A DNA stretch of 55,469 nt from Balneolaceae bacterium (GTDB lineage: Bacteria; Bacteroidota; Rhodothermia; Balneolales; Balneolaceae), in NCBI GenBank assembly GCA_007693395.1, contig REDS01000122.1, positions 1-55,469 of the forward strand, written 5' to 3'. The position numbers and the translations under genes were made by a program. The notes beneath the pieces were generated by a model. That model was given only the letters and a program-made list of their open reading frames with translations, was not told where the DNA came from and made no database searches. Positions 36,084 to 46,103 of the stretch are shown piece after piece (the stretch's first letter is position 1; every line of letters begins with the position of its first letter).

Positions 36084-37760
36084 CTAAAGATCCGTCACAC
36101 ACCCTTCGCTCGCTGTAGATACATTTTTTGCATATTTATACAGTATTCCGCTACTGTATTTCAAATCAGGAGCCTTCCAGTTTTTTCGGCGATTTTCAAT
36201 CTCATCATCCGTTAGTTCTACATTTAGAATCCGATCATCCGCATCAATAGTAATCGTATCGCCATCTTTAAGCAGTGCAATAGTACCACCAAGCTGTGCT
36301 TCCGGTGTAATGTGGCCAATCACAAATCCATGGGTCCCTCCGGAAAAGCGGCCATCTGTAATCAAAGCTACATCATTTCCCAGACCCGCACCCATGATGG
36401 CGGCAGTAATAGAGAGCATCTCTCGCATGCCAGGCCCTCCTTTTGGCCCTTCATAACGGATTACAACTACATCTCCTTTTTCCACTTTTCCGGCCTGTAT
36501 GCCTTCAAGACAGTGCTCCTCCGATTCAAACACTTTTGCCGTACCTGTAAATCGTGTACCCTCTTTTCCTGTGATTTTTGCCACGCTGCCTTCAGGCGAA
36601 AGGTTTCCGTAAAGTATCTGAAGATGCCCTGTTTTCTTTACCGGATTCGATACAGGCCGAATTACTTTTTGTTCTTCAAGTAACCCCGGCAGTTCAGCTA
36701 CATTCTGTTCAAGTGTTTTGCCGGTCACGGTTATACAATCTCCATGCAGATATCCCTCATCAAGCAGCAGTTTCTGTACCGCCGGTACACCACCCACATT
36801 GTAGAGATCTTCCATCACATATTTACCACTTGGTTTAAGGTCTGCAAGAAACGGGGTTCTGTCACTTACAGCCTGGAAATCATCAATCGTAAAATTTACT
36901 TCTGCAGCTTTGGCAATTGCAAGCATGTGCATCACCGCGTTGGTTGATCCGCCAAGGGCAATAATCATCGCTACAGCATTTTCGAGGGATTTTTTGGTGA
37001 TGATCTCTTTCGGTTTAATATCCTTCTCAAGAAGATTGAGAATTGCTTCTCCCGCATTTTCACACTCTTTGATTTTCTCCTGATGTGTTGCCGGAATGGA
37101 GGAGCTGTATGGAAGGCTCATTCCCAGTGTTTCGATGGCAGATGCCATGGTATTTGCCGTGTACATTCCGCCACAGGCTCCTGCTCCGGGGCAGGCATGT
37201 TTCAGCACACTGTTCATCTGCTCTTCACTAATCTCTTTTGAAAGAAACTTACCGTATGATTCAAAAGCAGAGACAATATCAAGCTTTTGCCCATTCAAAT
37301 TTCCGGGACGGATGGTACCTCCATACACCATGATTGACGGACGATTTACTCGCGCCATAGCCATAACAGCGCCCGGCATATTTTTATCGCATCCCACCAC
37401 CGAGATATTTGCATCGTACCACTGGGCATTCATTACAATTTCAATGGAGTCTGCAATGATGTCTCTCGAAGGGAGAGAGAATTTCATACCCTGCGTTCCC
37501 ATCGAAATACCATCACTCACGCCTATGGAATGAAATACAAAACCAACCATGCCTTTATCCCAAACTCCTTCTTTTACAACAGCGGCTAAATCGTTAAGAT
37601 GCATGTTACAAGGGTTGCCATCCCAGCCGGTACTTGCTATACCAACCTGAGCCTTTTTCATGTCATCCTCGCTCAAACCGGTGGCATAAAGCATCGCCTT
37701 CGAGCCAACCTGTGCTTGTTCTTGCGTTAATCTGGAGCTAAACTTGTTTACTTTCACCAT
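36084..37760 (-). CDS. ilvD: Dihydroxy-acid dehydratase
   Basis: 558 residues, complete. Fe-S enzyme dehydrating 2,3-dihydroxy-isovalerate and 2,3-dihydroxy-3-methylvalerate in valine and isoleucine synthesis. Cluster ligands: Cys in GNPCNMHLN (around residue 52), Cys in GCDKNMPG, and [16 protein letters not shown]. The C-terminal [20 protein letters not shown] is typical. It is transcribed away from ilvB across a 505-base region, unusual for an ilvD next to the ilvBNC genes, which in many genomes lies in the same transcript. Confidence 0.97.
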   Translation of the reverse strand: MVKVNKFSSRLTQEQAQVGSKAMLYATGLSEDDMKKAQVGIASTGWDGNPCNMHLNDLAAVVKEGVWDKGMVGFVFHSIGVSDGISMGTQGMKFSLPSRDIIADSIEIVMNAQWYDANISVVGCDKNMPGAVMAMARVNRPSIMVYGGTIRPGNLNGQKLDIVSAFESYGKFLSKEISEEQMNSVLKHACPGAGACGGMYTANTMASAIETLGMSLPYSSSIPATHQEKIKECENAGEAILNLLEKDIKPKEIITKKSLENAVAMIIALGGSTNAVMHMLAIAKAAEVNFTIDDFQAVSDRTPFLADLKPSGKYVMEDLYNVGGVPAVQKLLLDEGYLHGDCITVTGKTLEQNVAELPGLLEEQKVIRPVSNPVKKTGHLQILYGNLSPEGSVAKITGKEGTRFTGTAKVFESEEHCLEGIQAGKVEKGDVVVIRYEGPKGGPGMREMLSITAAIMGAGLGNDVALITDGRFSGGTHGFVIGHITPEAQLGGTIALLKDGDTITIDADDRILNVELTDDEIENRRKNWKAPDLKYSSGILYKYAKNVSTASEGCVTDL

Positions 37761-38102
37761 CTTTACATTTATTCCTTTTACTTATTGCTATTCAATGCTT
37801 TACGGGGTCATTTTAATTTTAATGGAAGCGCTTTTAAAAAATCCATTTTATTATCAAAAAAACTTTTCATCAATTATAAAATAAATTATTGACACATTAA
37901 GCTTCATTGTCTAAGTTTTTGCAAGTGATGTTCACATAACAGATTACAATTGTCTACCGCAGTAACAAATATTTCAAATCGCAACAAAATCAGCCAAAAT
38001 GAGCAGGCTGTATTTGCGCTCTTTTTGTTATCTGGAGTTTCAACATCTGTAGTCTTCTCTACTGATCTGAATGTATCATCATTTGCAGTTCCTTCTTCAG
38101 AG

Positions 38103-38183
38103 ATTATTAGCATTCTTCTTCCGCTATCTATTATCTCTATTCTAATTTCTGGCATTATTCTACTAAACCTAATTATTAGCTAA
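38103..38183 (+). promoter_or_regulatory. Ile/Leu-codon-rich stretch, possible BCAA leader peptide
   Basis: In the frame ending at TAA 38181-38183, 11 Ile and 7 Leu codons occupy 18 of 26 positions from 38103, ending 82 bases before ilvB. This is the composition of attenuator leader peptides of ilv/leu operons. The frame has no ATG (nearest start TTG at 37950). It could equally be the membrane segment of a small protein or a chance effect of AT-rich DNA. Confidence 0.4.
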
Positions 38184-38190
38184 ACGAACA

Positions 38191-38240
38191 GCCAGAGGTT
38201 AGAAGCCAAATCCATTTAAGATTTTACTTTGACCTCTGGC
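38191..38240. repeat. Inverted repeat GCCAGAGGT upstream of ilvB
   Basis: GCCAGAGGT (38191-38199) and ACCTCTGGC (38232-38240) are exact reverse complements, 32 bases apart. The right arm lies directly between the candidate -33 and -7 elements of ilvB, and the left arm starts 8 bases after the leader-frame stop. It could be an operator or a leader hairpin. Confidence 0.6.
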
Positions 38241-38256
38241 GGGTAAACTACACTTG
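38228..38256 (+). promoter_or_regulatory. Candidate promoter of ilvB
   Basis: TTTG at 38228-38231, a 17-base spacer, and TACACTTG at 38249-38256 (one mismatch to TAnnTTTG). Transcription would start near 38263, almost at the ATG at 38266, giving a leaderless or near-leaderless message if that ATG is used; with the alternative ATG at 38302 a 40-base leader results. Confidence 0.35.
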
Positions 38257-38265
38257 CGAGTCAAT

Positions 38266-40047
38266 ATGAAATCAAACGGCCAAAACTCTACAGCAAAAAA
38301 AATGGATGTGCCTGCAACGCTTAAACCCGTTCAGAAACCCACATCAGATGCTCAAACGCATAACGGTGCGGAACTCTTAATCAAAACACTCGCAGATCTT
38401 GGCGTAGACACTATCTTTGGTTACCCGGGCGGTGCAGTACTTCCCATCTACGATGCGCTTTTCAACAATCATGAACTTAAGCACATACTTGTCCGCCATG
38501 AACAGGCCGGTGTTCATGCCGCTGATGGCTACTCACGGGCTACTGGCAAGCCCGGTGTTGTGCTCGCAACTTCCGGTCCGGGGGGCACAAACACGGTAAC
38601 CGGTATTGCTACAGCCATGATGGACTCCATCCCGCTTGTGGTATTAACCGGACAGGTACCAACAAGTGTGATTGGAAATGATGCCTTTCAGGAAGCTGAT
38701 ATTGTTGGAATTACCCGCCCCATTACCAAACAAAATTATCTTGTTCGCGATGTAAATAATCTTGAAAGTGTACTTCGTGAAGCGTTCCATATAGCTACCC
38801 ATGGCAGGCCGGGCCCGGTTCTGGTTGATATGCCGAAAGACATGCTTAATTCAAGAGTAATGTTTAAAGGCACAAAACATGTAGATATTCCCAGCTTTAA
38901 GCCAACCATTCACGGCCACCAACCACAAATTGCCAAAGCGGCAAGAATGCTCAGCGAAGCGAAAAGGCCATTAATCTATGTTGGTGGCGGTGCTATTCTT
39001 GGCGAAGCATGGAAAGAGGTTACTGAATTTGCAGAACGGCTGAATATACCGGTTACAACCACTCTTATGGGCCTTGGCGCTTTTCCTGAATCAAAACCTC
39101 AGTCTGTTGGCATGCTGGGAATGCACGGTACTTGGTACGCTAATATGGCTATGACGGAATGCGATGTGCTTCTGGCTGTTGGTGCCCGGTTTGATGACAG
39201 GGTTACCGGCAGACTGAATGGCTTTTCTCAAAACTCGCGAAAGATTCATATAGATATAGATCCCTCATGCATTGGCAAGAATGTGGATGTTGAAGTACCC
39301 ATAGTAGGTGATGTGAAACGGGTTATACCTGCAATAGATAAACTTGCCACTCCACCGGAAATTTCTGAATGGTGGGATACAATTCATACATGGAAGAAAG
39401 AACATCCCCTTGTGGTGCCCAAAGCAGATGATCAAATTTATCCTCAGCATATGATAAAAATGATCTCGGAGATTACAGAAGGAAATGCCATCGTGGTTAC
39501 GGATGTGGGGCAGCACCAAATGTGGGCTGCACAGCACTATCAATATAATCACCCGCGTTCCTGGATAACCTCCGGCGGACTCGGTACTATGGGTTTTGGT
39601 TTCCCGGCAGCAATGGGAGCTGCTATGGCCTGCCCAGACCGAGATGTGGTTTGTATTACCGGTGACGGTGGTTTTCAAATGCTAACCTGTGAGCTTGCAA
39701 CAGCTGTTGAATACAAAATTCCGGTTAAGATTGCCATTATGAATAACGCCTGCCTCGGAATGGTTAGGCAGTGGCAGCAGCTCTTCTTCGATAATCGTAC
39801 CAGCTACTCCGTGTTCGGTTCGAACAACCCCGATTTCGTTAAAATGGCCGATGCTTACGGCATGATTGGAATGAGGGCAACCAACCCAAAAGAGATGCGT
39901 GAAGTTCTGGAAAAAGGAATGGCTATTAAAGACGCTCCCGTACTTATGGACTTCAGTGTAGTTGAAAATGAGAACTGCTACCCGATGGTACCATCCGGAG
40001 CAGCCCTTTTTGAAATGGTTGAATCAGATGAGGAGTGCAAGAAATGA
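38266..40047 (+). CDS. ilvB: Acetolactate synthase, large (catalytic) subunit
   Basis: 593 residues from the ATG at 38266; a TTG four codons earlier and an ATG at 38302 (MDVPATL) are alternatives, as the first 30 residues are poorly conserved. ThDP enzyme joining two pyruvates, or pyruvate with 2-oxobutyrate. The ThDP-activating Glu is in LVRHEQAGVHAADGYSR, and the ThDP-Mg motif GDGGFQML...MNNACLG is intact near the C-terminal third; FGYPGGAVLPIYDAL at the start is characteristic. The stop overlaps the ilvN start. Confidence 0.97.
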   Translation: MKSNGQNSTAKKMDVPATLKPVQKPTSDAQTHNGAELLIKTLADLGVDTIFGYPGGAVLPIYDALFNNHELKHILVRHEQAGVHAADGYSRATGKPGVVLATSGPGGTNTVTGIATAMMDSIPLVVLTGQVPTSVIGNDAFQEADIVGITRPITKQNYLVRDVNNLESVLREAFHIATHGRPGPVLVDMPKDMLNSRVMFKGTKHVDIPSFKPTIHGHQPQIAKAARMLSEAKRPLIYVGGGAILGEAWKEVTEFAERLNIPVTTTLMGLGAFPESKPQSVGMLGMHGTWYANMAMTECDVLLAVGARFDDRVTGRLNGFSQNSRKIHIDIDPSCIGKNVDVEVPIVGDVKRVIPAIDKLATPPEISEWWDTIHTWKKEHPLVVPKADDQIYPQHMIKMISEITEGNAIVVTDVGQHQMWAAQHYQYNHPRSWITSGGLGTMGFGFPAAMGAAMACPDRDVVCITGDGGFQMLTCELATAVEYKIPVKIAIMNNACLGMVRQWQQLFFDNRTSYSVFGSNNPDFVKMADAYGMIGMRATNPKEMREVLEKGMAIKDAPVLMDFSVVENENCYPMVPSGAALFEMVESDEECKK

Positions 40048-40568
40048 GCTCAACCGTAATGACCAAAGATTACCGCCACACCCTTTCCGTTCTCGTGAAG
40101 CACAACCTGAATACACTCTCGAGAATCATAGGCATATTCAGTGCTAAAGGGTTTGAATTGGCAAGCGTAACATTTGCATCTGAAGCCGACCCGGGAATGG
40201 CAAGAGTTACCATTACCACATACGGTGATGAAAAAACGGTGGAGCAGATCAACAAACACCTTCACAATGTGGTGGATGTGCTTAAAGTAACCGACCTCAC
40301 TCATAAAAAATGTATTGAACGCGAACTGGCCATTATTAAGGTATCCACAGCCAAGGCAGGCCGGCCGGAAATCATGCTGATTGCTCAGGCCTTCAAAGCG
40401 AAGGTAATCGATATAACAAGTGATAAACTTGCCCTCGAAGTTACCGGCAATACCGACAAGGTAGATGCAATGATTGAAGTATTGAAACCATACGGTATTG
40501 CAGAGATGTCGAGAAGCGGAAGCGTTGCCCTAAAGCGGGAATTTCAGGGTGCCGTTAACATCAATTAA
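40044..40568 (+). CDS. ilvN: Acetolactate synthase, small (regulatory) subunit
   Basis: 174 residues from the ATG at 40044, which overlaps the ilvB stop as ATGA and has an AGGAG eight bases upstream at 40031-40035, one of the few clear ribosome-binding sites in the window. A GTG at 40035 is therefore not used. ACT domain at residues about 9-85 (HTLSVLVKHNLNTLSRIIGIF...GFELASVTF) and a C-terminal domain ending with MSRSGSVALKREF. It confers valine feedback control and full activity on IlvB. Confidence 0.96.
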   Translation: MSSTVMTKDYRHTLSVLVKHNLNTLSRIIGIFSAKGFELASVTFASEADPGMARVTITTYGDEKTVEQINKHLHNVVDVLKVTDLTHKKCIERELAIIKVSTAKAGRPEIMLIAQAFKAKVIDITSDKLALEVTGNTDKVDAMIEVLKPYGIAEMSRSGSVALKREFQGAVNIN

Positions 40569-40616
40569 CTATAACAGAACAAACGTTTAGAAAACTACTA
40601 ATCCAACAAATAAAGA

Positions 40617-41639
40617 ATGAAAGCAAAGACATATTATAATGGTGATGCAAACCTTGATCTGCTATCCGGAAAAACCGTTGCCGTAATCGGCTATGGAAGC
40701 CAGGGACACGCCCATGCACTGAATTTGAAAGACAGCGGTGTTAGTGTAGTAGTTGGCCTGAGAAAAGAGAGCAAATCATGGAAAGAGGCCGAGGAAGCAG
40801 GCCTGGATGTATATGAAACCGCCGAAGCTGCCGCCAAAGGAGATATTGTGATGGTTTTAATCCCCGATCAGCATCAGGGGCGTGTTTATAAAGAGAGCAT
40901 CCAACCAAACCTTAAAGCCGGAAATGTGCTGATGTTTGCGCACGGATTTAACATTCACTTCGATGCAATTGTACCACCCGAAGATGTTGATGTTTTCATG
41001 GTAGCACCAAAAGGCCCAGGCCACCTGGTACGCCGGGTGTACACCGAAGGTTCCGGGGTTCCTTGCCTGTTTGCTGTTTATCAGGATGCGAGCGGAACTG
41101 CAAAGGAAACAGCACTTGCCTACGCAAAAGCAATTGGCGGAACCCGTGCCGGTGTTTTGGAAACCACATTTAAAGAGGAGACCGAAACCGATCTTTTTGG
41201 AGAGCAGGCCGTTCTCTGCGGAGGTGCTTCTGAACTCGTGAAAGTTGGCTTTGAAGTACTGGTTGAAGCCGGTTACCAGCCGGAAATTGCATACTTCGAG
41301 TGCCTGCATGAGCTGAAACTGATTGTTGACCTGATGTATGAAGGCGGCATCGAAAGAATGTATTATTCCGTAAGTGATACAGCAGAATACGGCGGCCTTA
41401 CCCGCGGAACTCGTGTAATTGACAGCGACACTAAAAAGCGGATGAAAACCATTCTCGAAGAAGTACAGAGCGGTGCATTTGCCAGAGAATGGCTGAGCGA
41501 AAATGACGAGGGCCTGCCCAATCTCAGCAAAATGCGGGGCGATCTTGGCGATCATAAAATTGAAACCATCGGGAAAGAGTTACGCTCCATGATGGACTGG
41601 ATCCCCGGAAACAACAAAGAGGCTGAACACGCTGAATAA
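40617..41639 (+). CDS. ilvC: Ketol-acid reductoisomerase, class I
   Basis: 340 residues, the short class I form. It isomerises and reduces acetolactate or acetohydroxybutyrate with NADPH and Mg2+. The nucleotide loop is [19 protein letters not shown] (residues 23-41), followed by [10 protein letters not shown], which is of the NADPH-preferring type with Arg and Ser; the metal site is in [12 protein letters not shown] (Asp and Glu) and in [17 protein letters not shown]. It lies 48 bases after ilvN. Confidence 0.97.
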   Translation: MKAKTYYNGDANLDLLSGKTVAVIGYGSQGHAHALNLKDSGVSVVVGLRKESKSWKEAEEAGLDVYETAEAAAKGDIVMVLIPDQHQGRVYKESIQPNLKAGNVLMFAHGFNIHFDAIVPPEDVDVFMVAPKGPGHLVRRVYTEGSGVPCLFAVYQDASGTAKETALAYAKAIGGTRAGVLETTFKEETETDLFGEQAVLCGGASELVKVGFEVLVEAGYQPEIAYFECLHELKLIVDLMYEGGIERMYYSVSDTAEYGGLTRGTRVIDSDTKKRMKTILEEVQSGAFAREWLSENDEGLPNLSKMRGDLGDHKIETIGKELRSMMDWIPGNNKEAEHAE

Positions 41640-41663
41640 TCAGCACCAAATACGATCAAAACC

Positions 41664-43295
41664 ATGTCAAAAACCATCCACATATTCGATACAACCCTGC
41701 GTGACGGTACCCAGGGTGAAAAGGTGTCTTTTTCAGCGGAAGACAAAATCCGGATAGCCAAACGGCTTGATGAATTTGGTATTCACTATATCGAAGGCGG
41801 GTGGCCGGGCTCTAACCCGAAAGACATGGCTTTTTTCGAAAAGGCAAAAACACACACCTTCAAAAATGCCAAAATAGTTGCGTTCGGTAGCACATGTCGC
41901 GCAGGGAATACCCCTGAAGAAGATCCCAATCTTGAGGCTCTTATCGCAGCAGAAACGCCCGCAGTTTCCCTGTTTGGAAAGTCGTGGCTGCTGCATGTTA
42001 ATGAAGCCCTCAAAATTTCACCGGAGCAAAATCTGGATATCATATCCGGTTCTGTAGCATACCTCAAAGCACATGGCAAAGAGGTAATTTACGACGCAGA
42101 GCACTTTTTTGACGGATATAAAGACAGCCCGGAATACGCTGTTAAAACTCTGCTTGCCGCACAAAATGCCGGAGCTGATGTACTTGTTCTCTGCGACACA
42201 AACGGTGGTACCCTGACGCATGAGGTGTCTGAAATTGTGAAAGAGGTTTCGCAAAAAGTTACCGCTCCCGTTGGTATCCACCCTCATAATGACAGTGAAC
42301 TTGCTGTTTCCAATGCAATGGCGGCGGTACTGGCCGGGGCTGTTCATGTACAGGGCACTATAAACGGGTATGGCGAACGTTGTGGCAATGCAAATCTCTG
42401 TTCAGTAATTCCAAACTTGCAGCTGAAGCTCGGTTATACATGCATCCCGCATGATCAAATGGCAAACCTCTCAACCGTATCAAAGTTTGTGAGTGAGCTT
42501 GGAAATCTCGTCCCTGATAACAAGCAGCCATATGTAGGCAAAAGTGCATTTGCTCATAAAGGTGGCATCCACGTAAGTGCGGTTATTAAAAATGAGCAGA
42601 CCTATGAGCATATTAAACCTGAACTGGTAGGTAACAGCCGGCGAGTACTGGTTTCCGATCTCTCCGGAAAGAGTAACGTTACCTACAAATCGGAAGAGCT
42701 TGGCTTTGAGTTAGACAAAAACTCGAAGGAGAGCTCCGAAATTGTGCAGGAACTCAAAAAACTCGAAAATGAAGGGTATCAGTTTGAAGCGGCAGAAGCA
42801 TCCTTCGAACTGCTTGTGAAACAGTTTACCAATAATGCCCCCGACTATTTCAAGCTCGAAGGCTTTCGGGTGATTATGGAGCGTAATGCAAACGGCGAAT
42901 CCCGTTCTGAAGCCACCATTAAAGTGCGCGTAAACGATCAGATTGAACTCAGTGCCGCAGAAGGAAACGGCCCTGTTCATGCGCTTGATGCCGCACTCCG
43001 CAGAGCGCTTTGCGAGTTTTACCCCGAAATTTCATCCATGCAGCTGCAGGATTATAAAGTGAGAGTTCTCAATGAAAAAGACGGTACCGGTGCTAAAGTG
43101 CGTGTGTTAATTGATTCGGCAAAAGATGGCTCAAGCTGGGGCACCGTTGGGGTTTCAGAAAACATTATCGATGCGAGCTGGAAAGCACTCTCGGAAGGAA
43201 TAATCTACTTTTTAATGAATCAAAACAGCAAACCAAAAAAGAAATCGAATCTGGCACAAACCGATCAAAATATAAGTACGAAAGTACCCACCTAA
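41664..43295 (+). CDS. cimA: (R)-citramalate synthase
   Basis: 543 residues. DRE-TIM enzyme condensing pyruvate and acetyl-CoA to citramalate, the entry to threonine-independent isoleucine synthesis. [16 protein letters not shown] at residues 9-24 (the GTQGE variant distinguishes CimA of this class from LeuA's GEQSPG), metal-ligand [31 protein letters not shown]. The C-terminal ~140 residues form a LeuA-dimer type regulatory domain, ending in a basic tail. It starts 24 bases after ilvC. No ilvA is seen in the window, consistent with Ile synthesis via citramalate plus LeuCDB. Confidence 0.9.
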   Translation: MSKTIHIFDTTLRDGTQGEKVSFSAEDKIRIAKRLDEFGIHYIEGGWPGSNPKDMAFFEKAKTHTFKNAKIVAFGSTCRAGNTPEEDPNLEALIAAETPAVSLFGKSWLLHVNEALKISPEQNLDIISGSVAYLKAHGKEVIYDAEHFFDGYKDSPEYAVKTLLAAQNAGADVLVLCDTNGGTLTHEVSEIVKEVSQKVTAPVGIHPHNDSELAVSNAMAAVLAGAVHVQGTINGYGERCGNANLCSVIPNLQLKLGYTCIPHDQMANLSTVSKFVSELGNLVPDNKQPYVGKSAFAHKGGIHVSAVIKNEQTYEHIKPELVGNSRRVLVSDLSGKSNVTYKSEELGFELDKNSKESSEIVQELKKLENEGYQFEAAEASFELLVKQFTNNAPDYFKLEGFRVIMERNANGESRSEATIKVRVNDQIELSAAEGNGPVHALDAALRRALCEFYPEISSMQLQDYKVRVLNEKDGTGAKVRVLIDSAKDGSSWGTVGVSENIIDASWKALSEGIIYFLMNQNSKPKKKSNLAQTDQNISTKVPT

Positions 43296-43336
43296 GAGGT
43301 ACTTCATTACATCAATCAACAAAACAACACAAAACC

Positions 43337-44530
43337 ATGGATAATCACATTAAAATTTTCGACACAACCCTTCGGGACGGTGAGCAATCGCCGGGATACA
43401 GCATGAATAAAGCCGAAAAGCTTCGTCTTGCTCTACAGCTCGAAAAGCTGGGTGTTGATGTGATTGAAGCCGGTTTCCCGATTGCATCGGATGGTGACTA
43501 TGAAACGGTAAAAGAGATTGGGAAAATCATCAAAAAAAGTTCGGTGGCAGCTCTTTGCAGAACCAGGCAGGTTGATTTGGAACGTGCCATCTCTGCAGTT
43601 CAGCATGCTGTTAAACCAAGAATACATACATTCATTGCCACCAGTGACATTCATTTGAAGTACAAGCTTCAGCAAACACGGGAAGAAGTACTTGAATCTG
43701 CTGTAAAAGCCGTTGAATTTGCAAAATCGTATTATGATGATGTGGAGTTCTCTGCCGAGGATGCATCAAGAAGCGATCCTGAATTCCTCACTGAAATTTT
43801 TACTGCGGTTATTGATGCGGGAGCAACAACCATCAACGTACCCGATACTGTGGGTTATGCCCTTCCTTGGGAGTATGCTGAACTGATCAAAACACTCCAT
43901 CAGAATATTCCGAATATCAATAAGGCCGTAATCAGTGTGCACTGCCATAACGATTTAGGGCTTGCAGTGGCTAATTCATTGATGGCGGTTCAAAATGGTG
44001 CAAGGCAGATTGAGTGTACCGTGAATGGAATCGGCGAACGAGCCGGAAATGCATCGCTCGAAGAGGTAGTGATGGCTATTGAAACCCGAAAAAACAGTAT
44101 GAATTACACTACCTCTGTAAATACTACAGAAATTTTCCCATCAAGCCAGCTGCTTGCCGAAATTACCGGTAAAGGTGTACAACCCAATAAGGCAATTGTG
44201 GGCGATAACGCCTTCGCACACGAAGCGGGTATCCACCAGCACGGTGTATTGAAGAACCCGCTTACCTATGAAATTATGACTCCGGAATCTGTAGGATTAA
44301 CTTGCAATAAAATTGTAATTGGAAAACATTCCGGCCGGTTTGCACTCTGCAAAAAACTGGAAGAACTCGGTTACTTTCTCAACAAGGAAGACCTGAATGA
44401 GGTTTATGTAAAAGTAACCAAACTGGCAGATGAGAAAAAAGTGGTTGAAGACAATGATCTGGTCTCCATTCTTTCAATTATGAATAACACCCCAAAAAAA
44501 TCAACACAAAAAATGGCATCCGGCAGTTAA
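43337..44530 (+). CDS. leuA: 2-isopropylmalate synthase, short form lacking the regulatory domain
   Basis: 397 residues. [16 protein letters not shown] (9-24), the metal-binding His pair in [32 protein letters not shown] and HEAGIHQHG are intact, so the catalytic barrel is complete. The family's full form is about 510 residues and ends with a leucine-binding LeuA-dimer domain; here the protein ends after the subdomain helices with a low-complexity tail ([12 protein letters not shown]). Leucine inhibition is therefore probably lost or indirect. It lies 41 bases after cimA. Confidence 0.93.
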   Translation: MDNHIKIFDTTLRDGEQSPGYSMNKAEKLRLALQLEKLGVDVIEAGFPIASDGDYETVKEIGKIIKKSSVAALCRTRQVDLERAISAVQHAVKPRIHTFIATSDIHLKYKLQQTREEVLESAVKAVEFAKSYYDDVEFSAEDASRSDPEFLTEIFTAVIDAGATTINVPDTVGYALPWEYAELIKTLHQNIPNINKAVISVHCHNDLGLAVANSLMAVQNGARQIECTVNGIGERAGNASLEEVVMAIETRKNSMNYTTSVNTTEIFPSSQLLAEITGKGVQPNKAIVGDNAFAHEAGIHQHGVLKNPLTYEIMTPESVGLTCNKIVIGKHSGRFALCKKLEELGYFLNKEDLNEVYVKVTKLADEKKVVEDNDLVSILSIMNNTPKKSTQKMASGS

Positions 44531-44592
44531 CTGCAGATGGATGCTCACAAGTTTAATTAGAAAACCAACAAACCAAAACAACACCATAAATT

Positions 44593-45906
44593 ATGGGAAT
44601 GACGCTAACAGAAAAGATTCTTGCAAAACACAGTGGCAGAGACCGGGTATCTCCCGGCGACAATGTGTGGGTTGATGTAGATGTACTGATGACTCACGAT
44701 GTATGCGGGCCGCCGGCAATCGGTATTTTTCACAAACAATTTGGTGAAAATGCCAAGGTATGGGATAAGGAAAAGCTTGTGATCATCCCCGATCACTACA
44801 TCTTTACAAATGATAAATACGCCAACCGTAACGTAGATGTGCTTCGCGCTTTTGCCGCTGAACAAGATCTCCCCTACTTCTATGATGTTGGTACCGATTC
44901 GTATAAAGGTGTTTGCCACGTAGCGCTTCCCGAAGAAGGGTTTACCCGGCCGGGTGAAGTTCTTTTTGGAACCGATTCGCACACATGTACAGCCGGTGCA
45001 TTTGGCCAGTTCGCTACCGGAATCGGGAATACGGATGCCGCCTTCATTATGGGCACCGGCAAACTTTGGGTTAAAGTACCTGAAACCATGCGCTTTGTTT
45101 TTGAAGGAACTTCACTCCCTCCATATCTCATGGCCAAAGACATTATTCTCCAGATTATTGGTGACATTGGCGTAGACGGAGCAACATACCGTACCATGGA
45201 ATTTGCCGGCCCGGGTATAAAAGCACTTACCATGGAAGATCGTATGACCCTTACCAACATGGCGATTGAAGCAGGTGGAAAAAACGGCGTGGTTGAACCG
45301 GATGAGGTGACCGAAGCTTATGTAAAAGCCAGAACAGATAAACCTTACGAAAAAGTGTACAGTGACCCCGATGCACAATATCACAGTGTACATCACTACA
45401 ATCTGGAAGATATGGTGCCGATGGTGGCCAAACCCCACAGCCCCGATAATAAAGCCACCGTTGAAGAGGTTGAAGGAGGTTATCTTGACCGTGCCTACAT
45501 CGGTTCGTGCACCGGCGGGAAACTTTCTGATTTTCGTGCCGCAGCCGAAATTATTCGTGGCAATAAGGTAAAGCTGGATACCTACATTGTTCCTGCCACA
45601 ACGGAAATTGCACGCGCACTGGAAACCGAAACCATTTTCGGCACTCCGCTGATTGACATCTTCCGCGAAGCAGGCTGTAAAATAGGGAATGCATCCTGTG
45701 CTGCCTGCCTTGGCGGACCATCCGATACTTTCGGGCGCCTGAATAATGAAGAGGTTTGTATCTCTTCAACCAACCGAAATTATCCGGGTAGAATGGGTTC
45801 GAAGCAATCTCAGGTTTACCTGGCTTCACCCTATACCGTTGCAGCTTCAGCCGTAACCGGTGTAATTACCGATCCACGTGTTTTCATCCAGGAAACGGTG
45901 ATTTGA
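44593..45906 (+). CDS. leuC: 3-isopropylmalate dehydratase, large subunit
   Basis: 437 residues, aconitase-superfamily Fe-S protein acting with LeuD. GTDSHTCTAGAFGQFATGIG (around 127-146), cluster ligands in GSCTGGKLSD and CAACLGGPSD, SSTNRNYPGRMG near the end. The length and motif spacing match the ~420-residue class that includes homoaconitase-like LeuC of archaea and many bacteria rather than the 466-residue E. coli type. In this locus it would also process citramalate. Co-directional with leuA after 62 bases. Confidence 0.95.
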   Translation: MGMTLTEKILAKHSGRDRVSPGDNVWVDVDVLMTHDVCGPPAIGIFHKQFGENAKVWDKEKLVIIPDHYIFTNDKYANRNVDVLRAFAAEQDLPYFYDVGTDSYKGVCHVALPEEGFTRPGEVLFGTDSHTCTAGAFGQFATGIGNTDAAFIMGTGKLWVKVPETMRFVFEGTSLPPYLMAKDIILQIIGDIGVDGATYRTMEFAGPGIKALTMEDRMTLTNMAIEAGGKNGVVEPDEVTEAYVKARTDKPYEKVYSDPDAQYHSVHHYNLEDMVPMVAKPHSPDNKATVEEVEGGYLDRAYIGSCTGGKLSDFRAAAEIIRGNKVKLDTYIVPATTEIARALETETIFGTPLIDIFREAGCKIGNASCAACLGGPSDTFGRLNNEEVCISSTNRNYPGRMGSKQSQVYLASPYTVAASAVTGVITDPRVFIQETVI

Positions 45907-45940
45907 CAAAGAAGTAAATCATACAATCAATTTGCTTAGT

Positions 45941-46020
45941 AAAACTCCCCACTCCTTTTCAAATCAATAATCCCGATCATTCGGGGGAGTGGCCGGGGGT
46001 GGTTATTCCGATCATTGATC
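45941..46020. repeat. REP-like GC-rich hairpin element between leuC and leuD
   Basis: An 80-base block unlike the surrounding AT-rich spacer: ACTCCCC (45944-45950) is the reverse complement of GGGGAGT (45984-45990), CCCGA/TCGGG form a tight hairpin (45972-45985), and CCGATCATT occurs twice (45973-45981 and 46008-46016). Such elements are commonly repeated in Bacteroidota intergenic DNA. It separates leuC from leuD within an otherwise compact gene set. Confidence 0.5.
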
Positions 46021-46103
46021 TGAAATTTGAAATAATACGTACATGCTGAACCATTATATCAGACACCCCAAAACACTAATTTTTTAATTGACACAAAAAT
46101 AAC

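Larger units (their letters stand above)
37761..38265. other. Divergent ilvD / ilvB regulatory region
   Basis: 505 bases with no gene I can assert. It contains an open frame without ATG on the plus strand (37950-38183, TTG start) whose last 26 codons are 18 Ile or Leu, an overlapping 24-codon ATG frame rich in Leu (38071-38145), an inverted repeat, and a promoter-like pair before ilvB. The half next to ilvD is AT-rich and featureless to my eye. A minus-strand frame at 37904-38155 mirrors the Ile/Leu frame and has no domain. Confidence 0.5.

Noticed and set aside
37904-38155. 83-residue minus-strand frame between ilvD and ilvB
   Set aside because: It lies antisense to the Ile/Leu-rich stretch, has no domain, signal or clear start context, and its composition is explained by the opposite strand.
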